Below, in pieces: positions 8,664 through 14,443 of a stretch of 39,521 bases of DNA. The number at the start of each line of letters is the position of its first letter. Positions within the stretch are counted from its first letter, which is position 1. Location: the NCBI RefSeq assembly GCF_003857055.1, contig NZ_QGSZ01000156.1, forward strand, positions 1-39,521. Direction: 5' to 3'. A model generated the notes under the pieces. It did no database searches. It saw nothing but the letters and a program-made list of their open reading frames with translations, and was not told the DNA's origin. A program made the position numbers and the translations under genes. Origin of the DNA: Micromonospora inaquosa (GTDB lineage: Bacteria; Actinomycetota; Actinomycetes; Mycobacteriales; Micromonosporaceae).

Positions 8664-9512
8664 CTAGGAAGACGTACGGGACGTCGGGGAAGCTTTGGTC
8701 CTGCCAGTGCCAGTGCCAGTGCCAGTGCCAGTGCCAGTGCCAATGCCGGCGCCGCGCCCGCCGGCACTTCGTATGTCGATGTCGGCGCTGTGCGCCCAGT
8801 GGTCGGTGAAGCCTTCAAGCCGAGGCTGGTTCAGGTAGGCGGCGGCTGTCAGATGGGGCAGTAACCCAGGGCCGGCGTGAAGGTAGTCGAAGCGGTATCC
8901 GTTGCCGGCCCGGCCGATCCAGCTATGTGCCTGCACTCCGGGATGCAGAGTCCCGTGGACGTCGGAGAGTCCGAGTGCCGTGAGGGCGTCGAGGAACTCG
9001 TACTCGAAGGTTCGGAAGCCAGGGTAGCGGGGTTGGTGGTCGCGGCTGATGACGTTGTAGTCCCCACCGACGACGAGGTGTGCGCGGTCGTCGGCGGACA
9101 GCTGGGTGAGGGCGTCGGTGGCGGTGGTGAGGAAGGTCCGCTTCTTGGCGAGTTTGGCTGGTGTCCGGTCGCTGGAGGGGACGTAGAGGCCGAGGATCGT
9201 CACAGCAGGTTCGGTGTCGAGGGTCACGGTGGGAGCCCGGCCGGGGAGGCTGATTCCGGTGGTGAAGCCTGGGGCGGGCCGGGTCGGGGTGCGGCTGGCG
9301 ATGGCGCAGCCGCGGTCGCCGTCGGGTGAGGGCTGGTGGGTGATGGACATCCCGGCCGCGCGAAGACCGGCAAGCAGGTGCCGGGTGCCGGGCCCATTGC
9401 TGGTCTCGGTCAGGATGACCACGTGGTCGTCGCGCTGAAGCAGCCAGGTCAGCAAATTCCGCGCGCGTGCGAGCGCAGCGGCCTGCACGTTGATCGTCAG
9501 AATGGACAGCAC
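8664..9512 (-). CDS. Endonuclease/exonuclease/phosphatase (EEP) family protein
   Basis: The 282-residue protein carries the EEP (DNase I-like) motif series: N8 in LTINVQ, metal-binding E36 in LTETS, GGDYN at about 149-153, FDYLHAG near 208 and FTDHWAHSADI with the D-H pair at 237-238. Members hydrolyse phosphodiesters or phosphomonoesters in nucleic acids, nucleotides or lipids. All catalytic positions appear present. The C-terminus is odd: a (Gly-Thr)n run at about 257-272 encoded by a 6-bp tandem repeat, outside the catalytic core. The GTG start at 9510-9512 puts the first strand at the N-terminus. It is the last gene of the operon from 12785, 15 bp after the thymidylate-kinase-like gene, so its substrate may be a nucleotide made upstream. 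Confidence 0.8.
   Translation of the reverse strand: MLSILTINVQAAALARARNLLTWLLQRDDHVVILTETSNGPGTRHLLAGLRAAGMSITHQPSPDGDRGCAIASRTPTRPAPGFTTGISLPGRAPTVTLDTEPAVTILGLYVPSSDRTPAKLAKKRTFLTTATDALTQLSADDRAHLVVGGDYNVISRDHQPRYPGFRTFEYEFLDALTALGLSDVHGTLHPGVQAHSWIGRAGNGYRFDYLHAGPGLLPHLTAAAYLNQPRLEGFTDHWAHSADIDIRSAGGRGAGIGTGTGTGTGTGTGRTKASPTSRTSS
8704..8745. repeat. Hexanucleotide microsatellite (CCAGTG)6 plus one CCAATG
   Basis: Six perfect CCAGTG units and a seventh with one change lie within the 3' end of the EEP-family gene. On the coding strand they encode alternating Gly-Thr. The unit is a multiple of three, so slippage would change tail length without shifting frame. Confidence 0.9.
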
Positions 9513-9527
9513 GGTGAGCCTCGCTGA

Positions 9528-10127
9528 TCAGGGACCGTCGGCGGGTAGCAGGCCGAGGATAGTGTCCACGACCCGCTCGGGAGTGAGGCCGTGGCAGACG
9601 ACGACGTGTTGGCGCCACTGCTGCCGGTGCAGGTGAGCCGCCGCGTCGCGGTAGAGGGCGAGCTCCTTCTCGGGTGAGCCGGCGAGTTCCAGTCTGGTCA
9701 GCTGTGGCCGGGTTGCCAGGCGAGTGCGGATGACCTCTGGGTGGTCTTCGAGGTAGACGACGGTGGCGGGCAGGACGTAGCGGTTGTAGGACCAGATTTC
9801 GCCGAGGTCGAGCCCGTCGATGCGTTGCAGCACTAACGAGGAGGCAACGTACCGGTCAGTGACGACGTGCAGCCCGTCGTCAAGGCGGGGGATGATCTCT
9901 GTCTCGATGTGCGCGGCGCGGTCGGCGGCCAGGGCGAGGGCCAGGGCCTTGCCGTGCAGGAAGGATTCCTGCCTGCGCAGGAGTTGGCCCAGGGGTGTGC
10001 GGGTGGGCTCGCCGGTCAGGTGGACCCCGGCCGATCCGAGTTCGGCGAGACGGTCGGCCAGGAGGCGGGCAATCGTGGTTTTGCCGACTCCGTTGGGTCC
10101 TTCGACGGCGACGAACAGACTGCTCAC
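9528..10127 (-). CDS. Thymidylate kinase-like nucleotide kinase
   Basis: The 199-residue P-loop kinase has the dTMP-kinase plan: Walker A GPNGVGKTT at about 10-18, a GEP motif (HLTGEPTRTPLG) near 38, the DR.. motif LAADRAAHIE near 68, DRYVASSLVLQ near 91, and a VYLEDHPEVIRTRL strand followed by a LID-like region. The family phosphorylates dTMP to dTDP. Housekeeping tmk is normally near DNA-replication genes; this copy is in an operon with a radical SAM enzyme, so it may act on a specialised nucleotide. The GTG start at 10125-10127 overlaps the stop of the radical SAM gene by 4 nt. I chose this start because it sits just before the P-loop strand SLFVAVEG. Confidence 0.82.
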   Translation of the reverse strand: MSSLFVAVEGPNGVGKTTIARLLADRLAELGSAGVHLTGEPTRTPLGQLLRRQESFLHGKALALALAADRAAHIETEIIPRLDDGLHVVTDRYVASSLVLQRIDGLDLGEIWSYNRYVLPATVVYLEDHPEVIRTRLATRPQLTRLELAGSPEKELALYRDAAAHLHRQQWRQHVVVCHGLTPERVVDTILGLLPADGP

Positions 10128-11227
10128 CCCTTCGACGGGGACAACGGCAGCAAGCTGCGGCCGTTGGGTGCCGTGATGGGGCACTGCTCGGTGTCGACGT
10201 CGCCGATGCGGCCACCGGCGGCGACGACCGCGGCGGGGCAGCCCTTGCCGCACTGCCCGGCTATGTCGCAGGAGCCGCAGGTCGGGTTGGCACCGAGTTG
10301 GTAGCGGGTGTGGAAGTCGTAGGCGTCGAGGCTGGGGGCGGCCTCCCCGTCGAGGATGTTGCCCGTCAGGAACTCGGTGTCGCGGTGCGCTGAGGCGGGC
10401 GTGCGGGCGGCGAAGACCAGGTACGGGCAGACGGCGACCTGCCCGTCGACGAAGACGTAGATCAGCTTGCCGGCGTCGCAGCCACCCAGTGGCAGGTGGT
10501 CGTTGGGGAAGCGGATGCGTACGAGATCGAGCTGGTCGGCGAAACGGTCGGTCACTGCCCGGATCGCGTCCATGGCAGCTGCGGTCGCGGCGAGCTTGCC
10601 GCGGCTCTTCACTCCTCGGCCGAAGGAGGAGAGCGGGTTCATCAGCACGTATTCGGCGCCGACATCGACGGCGAACGCGCACAGATCGGCGAACTCTTCC
10701 GGGGTGGTCAGCGCGTTGGGCGTGGACAGCAGGCCCTTGAGTAGGCCGGCCTTGGCGAACTTGCGGGTGGTCGCCACGGTGGTCTCGAACGACGACCGGT
10801 CGCCGCGGAACTTGCCGTGGCTGTCGGGACGGAATCCGTCGAAGGACACGTTGATGTGGACGTTGCCGATGGCGGCGAGAGCGTCGATGTCGGCGTCGCG
10901 GGTTAGCGTCGCGTTGGTGCAAAGGCCCACCGGCAATCCTCGATCGGCTACTGCCTGGCACATGGCGATCAGGTCGGGGTGCACGAAGGGCTCACCCCCT
11001 GTGAGCGTGAGGCGTTCGACGCGGGCGTCGAGCAGCCGTGGCAGCACGCGAGTGGTGAAGTCGACCCCGGACAGGTCGGACCCGGCTGCGGTCGAGGAGA
11101 CGAAGCAGTGGGCGCAGTGCAGGTTGCACCGTTCGGTGATTTGCACCAACGCCTTGCGCCCGTCGCCTCCGACGGAGGTCCGGAAGTAGCAGGACGAGGC
11201 GTGGGTGTCGACGATGAGGCGCTTCAT
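10124..11227 (-). CDS. Radical SAM/SPASM domain enzyme
   Basis: The 367-residue protein has the radical SAM cluster motif CNLHCAHC (C34, C38, C41) and GGEP at 77-80. Its C-terminus fits the SPASM pattern: C250-X11-G-X4-C267, then C317-X2-C320-X5-C326-X3-C330 and a final C349, enough for auxiliary Fe-S clusters. Known SPASM enzymes mostly modify peptides or proteins (PqqE, AlbA, anSME); a few act on other substrates. No precursor peptide is obvious next to it. The ATG at 11225-11227 overlaps the upstream kinase-like gene by 4 nt, and its stop overlaps the thymidylate-kinase-like gene by 4 nt. The substrate is unknown; neighbours point to a nucleotide- or sugar-linked small molecule as much as to a peptide. 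Confidence 0.85.
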   Translation of the reverse strand: MKRLIVDTHASSCYFRTSVGGDGRKALVQITERCNLHCAHCFVSSTAAGSDLSGVDFTTRVLPRLLDARVERLTLTGGEPFVHPDLIAMCQAVADRGLPVGLCTNATLTRDADIDALAAIGNVHINVSFDGFRPDSHGKFRGDRSSFETTVATTRKFAKAGLLKGLLSTPNALTTPEEFADLCAFAVDVGAEYVLMNPLSSFGRGVKSRGKLAATAAAMDAIRAVTDRFADQLDLVRIRFPNDHLPLGGCDAGKLIYVFVDGQVAVCPYLVFAARTPASAHRDTEFLTGNILDGEAAPSLDAYDFHTRYQLGANPTCGSCDIAGQCGKGCPAAVVAAGGRIGDVDTEQCPITAPNGRSLLPLSPSKG

Positions 11228-12201
11228 GAGGATCTTCCTGTAGTAAATGATGAGCGGCTGGCGCTGATGGGCGGTGCTCCGAGCAGTTCCGCGGCGCCGT
11301 GGAGTTGCCGGAGGACGACTTGGGTGTGGCGCCGATCGGTGGGAGCTTGGTAGTGGCCTGCGGCGGCGGTAGTGAGCAGCCAGCAGGCTGCCCACACTCG
11401 GTGCCAGCCCAGCGCCCATCGAGCAGCGGGAAGCCCGCCCCGGTCGGCTTCAGCGTCTGGATGGCCGCCCGCGGCGACGTAGGCATGGATGAGTTGGCTG
11501 AGGAGTCGGGGTTCGGTTGGTCTGCGGGTGCCGAACCAGGTGGCCAGGTCGAGTAGGCCCGGTCCGGTGAACGCCTTGGCCCAGTCAACGAGGCGGCAGC
11601 CGGTGCGGCTGACGTGCAGCGACGTGCGGTGGAATTCGCCGTGGCACAGCCCGAACGGTGGTCGCTCGGCACCGTCGGCTCTGTGTCGTGCGGTGGCAGC
11701 GAGTCGCTGCAGCACCGCTTCGATCCCTTCCGCGTCGTGGGAGAGACGCCCTTGCCGACGAAGCTCGTCTAACGCGTCGAGTCCCTGCTCTGGTAGCCGC
11801 GCTAAGCCCTCCTCGTCGAAGGTCGGGAGGTTGGGGATGCCGGCAGTTGCATGGACCCACCGGGCCGCGGCGGCCGCCTCTGCGAACGTTGCGGTCCTTC
11901 TCGGCTCGCCCAGGTCCTCCATTAGCATGCCCAGACCGTCAGGGCGCGTTGTGTAGCCGTTCAGCAGCGGGACGGCGGCTTGCTGGTTGTTGAGCGCGCG
12001 AAGGACGGTCGCTTCGCCGGTGAACGGTGCGGTGGCGATCTTGCAGATCAAGCTGCTGCCATCGGGAAAGAGCCAGCGTTCGACGGAGGACAATTCCCAT
12101 GCCTGAATGATTTGTCGCTGCGTCGGTACTCGTCGTGATGCGGCGAGCAGGTCGCCTCGTAGCTGCGTGCAGAGCTGATCATCGAGCGTGCCGCTGCTCA
12201 C
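11224..12201 (-). CDS. APH-fold phosphotransferase-like protein
   Basis: The 325-residue protein resembles aminoglycoside phosphotransferase/choline-kinase-fold enzymes: an N-lobe with LICKIA (Lys at about 54) and TGEATVL (Glu near 63), MLMEDLG at about 92-98 as hinge, a catalytic-loop segment CHGEFHRTSL at 186-195, and the metal-binding VDW near 205. The loop departs from the usual HGDxHxxN: the catalytic Asp is Glu and the Asn is Ser, so activity is uncertain. It starts with GTG at 12199-12201, overlapping the HD hydrolase stop by 4 nt, and ends overlapping the radical SAM gene. It may phosphorylate an intermediate of the same pathway. Nothing indicates it is a resistance gene. Confidence 0.75.
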   Translation of the reverse strand: MSSGTLDDQLCTQLRGDLLAASRRVPTQRQIIQAWELSSVERWLFPDGSSLICKIATAPFTGEATVLRALNNQQAAVPLLNGYTTRPDGLGMLMEDLGEPRRTATFAEAAAAARWVHATAGIPNLPTFDEEGLARLPEQGLDALDELRRQGRLSHDAEGIEAVLQRLAATARHRADGAERPPFGLCHGEFHRTSLHVSRTGCRLVDWAKAFTGPGLLDLATWFGTRRPTEPRLLSQLIHAYVAAGGHPDAEADRGGLPAARWALGWHRVWAACWLLTTAAAGHYQAPTDRRHTQVVLRQLHGAAELLGAPPISASRSSFTTGRSS

Positions 12202-12785
12202 CGCGCACCCACTCGTTGCGAATAAGCGGTGGCGCGCTCGATCGGCGTGAGGGCGGCGTCGAGGTGCGCCGACATGCTGCCTGGCAGCCGAGGATGTGCG
12301 GCGCGTTGGAAGCCCCGGAAGTGCGGCAGTAGCCCGCATAGCACCGGGCGCCGGTCAAAGAAGGCCGGTACGTTGCCGGTGCTCTGGGCCCGGCGAAGCA
12401 GCGAGGTCAGGGCGACAATCTTGTCGGCGGTGGAGGCGAGTAGCACCGGTTGGTCGTCGACGCGGATGGGCGGGTCGGGTTCGTCCAGGGCGCGGTGTTC
12501 GGCCTGAAGAGCGGCGATGATCCGGGCGACCTCGGTCCCGTAGCCAACCGTGAGGGTCTGGTAGACGTCCCGCTCTGTCGGGGCGAATTCCGGTGCGTCG
12601 TGTAGGAGCGCAGCGACGATGACGTCCTGTGCTGGAGCGGGGACGTGTTGGCCGATGGTCACTGTGACGCGCAGCGCGTGGACCAGGGCTGGTCGGTCGT
12701 CGATGGTGTGTCCCGCGCACCACGTTCGAGCGTCTCGGAGGGCGCGTTCGATCGCGGGAGGACGGGGAGGCGATAAGACCGTCAT
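12198..12785 (-). CDS. HD domain phosphohydrolase
   Basis: The 195-residue protein has an HD-type metal site: H36 in ALVHALRVT, the H62-D63 pair in VAALLHDAPEF, and a later D121 in STADKIVAL. The spacing and the ADK..AL motif resemble the hydrolase half of RelA/SpoT and YfbR-like nucleotidases. Such enzymes remove phosphate or pyrophosphate from nucleotides. It is the first gene of the minus-strand operon. The ATG at 12783-12785 has a strong AGGAGG (12795-12800 on the plus strand) 9 nt upstream. Only 36 bp separate it from the divergent gene at 12822, so both promoters overlap. It may recycle nucleotides made or consumed by the kinase and radical SAM enzyme. Confidence 0.78.
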   Translation of the reverse strand: MTVLSPPRPPAIERALRDARTWCAGHTIDDRPALVHALRVTVTIGQHVPAPAQDVIVAALLHDAPEFAPTERDVYQTLTVGYGTEVARIIAALQAEHRALDEPDPPIRVDDQPVLLASTADKIVALTSLLRRAQSTGNVPAFFDRRPVLCGLLPHFRGFQRAAHPRLPGSMSAHLDAALTPIERATAYSQRVGAR

Positions 12786-12808
12786 ACCCTGGTACCTCCT
12801 GATTGCCG

Positions 12809-12821
12809 TACGATCCTCGGC
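12809..12821 (+). promoter_or_regulatory. Candidate -10 element for a leaderless transcript
   Basis: TACGAT at 12809-12814 lies 7 nt before the ATG at 12822. Transcription would begin at or next to the start codon, giving a leaderless mRNA, which is common in actinobacteria. No ribosome-binding site precedes this ATG, which fits. The -35 region would lie within the divergent gene's leader. Confidence 0.45.
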
Positions 12822-13268
12822 ATGTCGGGTCCCCTTCCGCAGTGGTGTGAACAGACCTGCGTGGTGTGTCCGGCTCAGCAACTCGGGCCGGGCCAGTTCG
12901 ATGTCATCGACCGACCGGGACCCGAATTCGCGTACCGACCTGACCTAGGGTGGCGGGCGACCGCGGACGGTGTCGCCGTTTGCGTTCATCCGTTCCGGGT
13001 GGGCCTTCCCGCCGGCCGGTATGCCTCGGATGGGGAATTGGTCCCCGATCAGGCGCCGCGACCGGCACCGACGGCAGCGGCGCTGGAGTTGCCCGCCGAC
13101 GTGGTCGATTTGGAAGGTTGGCTCGTAGCCGTTTTGCGGCAGGCACCCGCCGAAGGGATCTTCGCCGCTGTTGCCCGCGCCGAGCGGCTGGCCGCCGAAC
13201 GGTTCGGAGCGAAGGAAGCGGTGACGGCCCTACGGCGGGTGCTGTCGGTGGAGTTGGCTAACCGCTGA
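12822..13268 (+). CDS. Hypothetical protein with N-terminal Cys cluster
   Basis: The 148-residue protein is not recognised. The N-terminus has three closely spaced cysteines (WCEQTCVVC at about 8-16). A middle segment (VHPFRVGLPAGRYASDGELV, 55-75) is followed by an Ala/Pro linker and a C-terminal helical part (95-148). It has no signal peptide or membrane helix. It is divergent from the HD-hydrolase operon across 36 bp and is probably read from a leaderless transcript. Its 3' end overlaps the convergent gene at 13258 by 11 bp. Plus-strand third-position GC content and the clean end support coding, but no function can be given. Confidence 0.6.
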   Translation: MSGPLPQWCEQTCVVCPAQQLGPGQFDVIDRPGPEFAYRPDLGWRATADGVAVCVHPFRVGLPAGRYASDGELVPDQAPRPAPTAAALELPADVVDLEGWLVAVLRQAPAEGIFAAVARAERLAAERFGAKEAVTALRRVLSVELANR

Positions 13269-13863
13269 CCCCGGCGGCGAGCGGCTCGTTCCGGTCGAAG
13301 TCAAAATCGTGGCTGCGTCCATCCCGGCCGAGACCAGCGGCCTGGTAGCGCTCGTTGAGCAGGCCGAGACGTCGATTCACCTCGGTCGAGTCCAGCCAGT
13401 ACCGGAGTGGTTGCTCTCCCCACCCGGCGGCGGCGTAGTAGGCGTCGGTGATGCCCCCGCGGATGTAGGTGAACTCCTCCAATTCGGTGGCATGGGGGAA
13501 GGTGACGCCCAAGTCGCTCTGCAGGCGCGTCATCAGCGTGAACTGGGCCAGCACGGCGTGGATCATCTCGTCCACCGGCGCCGGAACCAGCAGTTCAGCG
13601 GCGCGCTCGTCGCCGCCGGAAAGATCGAACACGGCAGCTTTGAGCGCCAGCACGCGCAGCGCTTCGTCCAGCAGCGGCGCGGCATCGCGCTCCAGCGACC
13701 AACGGCTGATAGCCGGGTAGCCGGTGAACGTCGCCCAGCAGGTGGAGTACCGCATCGACGAGCTCTGCAGTCGGCCGTAGGCCGGGTGATCCTGCATCTT
13801 GTCGAGGATCTCGGCGGCCCGACGGCCAACCTCTCCGACCTCCGGCATGGATGAACTGGTCAT
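13258..13863 (-). CDS. Hypothetical protein
   Basis: The 201-residue protein is predicted helical and cytoplasmic. A central segment, VDEMIHAVLAQFTLMTRLQ (about 98-116), weakly resembles the VDEMWHTFILFTREY segment seen in glycine-rich-domain-like proteins, but the remainder is not recognised. The C-terminus is acidic and aromatic (HDFDFDRNE). The ATG at 13861-13863 was used; MPEVGEV six codons in is an alternative. The gene is divergent from the 14.2-kb array, with a half-kilobase gap containing a large inverted repeat that may serve both directions. Its 3' end overlaps the convergent gene by 11 bp. Confidence 0.6.
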   Translation of the reverse strand: MTSSSMPEVGEVGRRAAEILDKMQDHPAYGRLQSSSMRYSTCWATFTGYPAISRWSLERDAAPLLDEALRVLALKAAVFDLSGGDERAAELLVPAPVDEMIHAVLAQFTLMTRLQSDLGVTFPHATELEEFTYIRGGITDAYYAAAGWGEQPLRYWLDSTEVNRRLGLLNERYQAAGLGRDGRSHDFDFDRNEPLAAGVSG

Positions 13864-14206
13864 GGTGCATGCCCTCCCAAGCGGTCGTGGACACGACGGA
13901 CCGTCGCGCCGCCAGGCGGCTGCGGCCCCTCACCGCCTGCTCAGTCGACGCGGACGGTGACTCAAACATCAAAAGTCGTCGTCGACCGTGTCGATAAGGG
14001 TTGTCATCCAGTTCCGACAATCCGCTGACATTCATCTCTGGGTGGATGTTGTCGATGCCGGGAATGTCGGCGGATTGTCAGAACTGCTCGGCAGGGCTGG
14101 CCGACATTGATCGATTCGGTCTTAGGTCGCTCTATGCCGGCGTCATCGCCGCCGCTGGGCTGTAGTCACCAGCCAGCGATGCCAACTCACCGAGGGAAGG
14201 TTCGCC
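13864..14206. other. 343-bp divergent intergenic region
   Basis: This holds the promoters of the minus-strand gene at 13863 and the plus-strand array from 14207. Its main feature is the 14011-14084 inverted repeat, plus another CCGACAT half-site at 14101-14107. No tRNA or other RNA gene was seen. Confidence 0.5.
14011..14084. promoter_or_regulatory. Large imperfect inverted repeat with TTCYGACAA/CYGACAT boxes
   Basis: The 22-bp arms 14011-14032 and 14063-14084 match at 20 of 22 positions and are separated by 30 bp. Each arm read outside-in is TTC(C/T)GACAA-TC-CGC(T/C)GACAT, the same 11-bp-phased arrangement found at 5258-5277. Placement between divergent genes suggests a bidirectional operator; a cruciform or RNA hairpin is the alternative. 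Confidence 0.55.
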
Positions 14207-14443
14207 GTGCCTGTTGCCAGGAGGCTCATGCCCCTGCTGATCACGCCGCTGGTGGCGCATTTGGCCATCGCGCCGCAGCTGCTGGTGTCGACCGGCCGGC
14301 AACTTTCCCCCGGCCGCCCTGTCAGCGAGCAGGTGCTTGTTACGACGACCCGGCCCGCGACCGGGCGGCGCTCGCCGCGTGACACGGCGTGGAGCGGGCG
14401 CGGCTGCCGGGCCGCATCCACGGACAGCCGGGCGGCGGTGTGA
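14207..14443 (+). CDS. Possible small membrane-associated protein
   Basis: A GTG-start reading of 78 residues. The first 30 residues are hydrophobic after two Arg (MPVARRLMPLLITPLVAHLA), resembling a signal anchor; the remainder is Thr/Arg/Ser-rich and unrecognised. GGGAAGG lies about 8 nt before the GTG. Its TGA overlaps the GTG at 14440 of the sensor gene as GTGA, the same junction type used repeatedly further along this array. That argues for a real, translationally coupled gene. Against it, the C-terminal half looks like non-coding GC-rich translation. Confidence 0.4.
   Translation: MPVARRLMPLLITPLVAHLAIAPQLLVSTGRQLSPGRPVSEQVLVTTTRPATGRRSPRDTAWSGRGCRAASTDSRAAV

Noticed and set aside
10124..11227. 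Radical SAM protein as a prokaryotic viperin, suggested by the adjacent nucleotide kinase
   Set aside because: The C-terminus has a full SPASM seven-Cys pattern, which viperins lack. The nucleotide link is kept only as a hypothesis.
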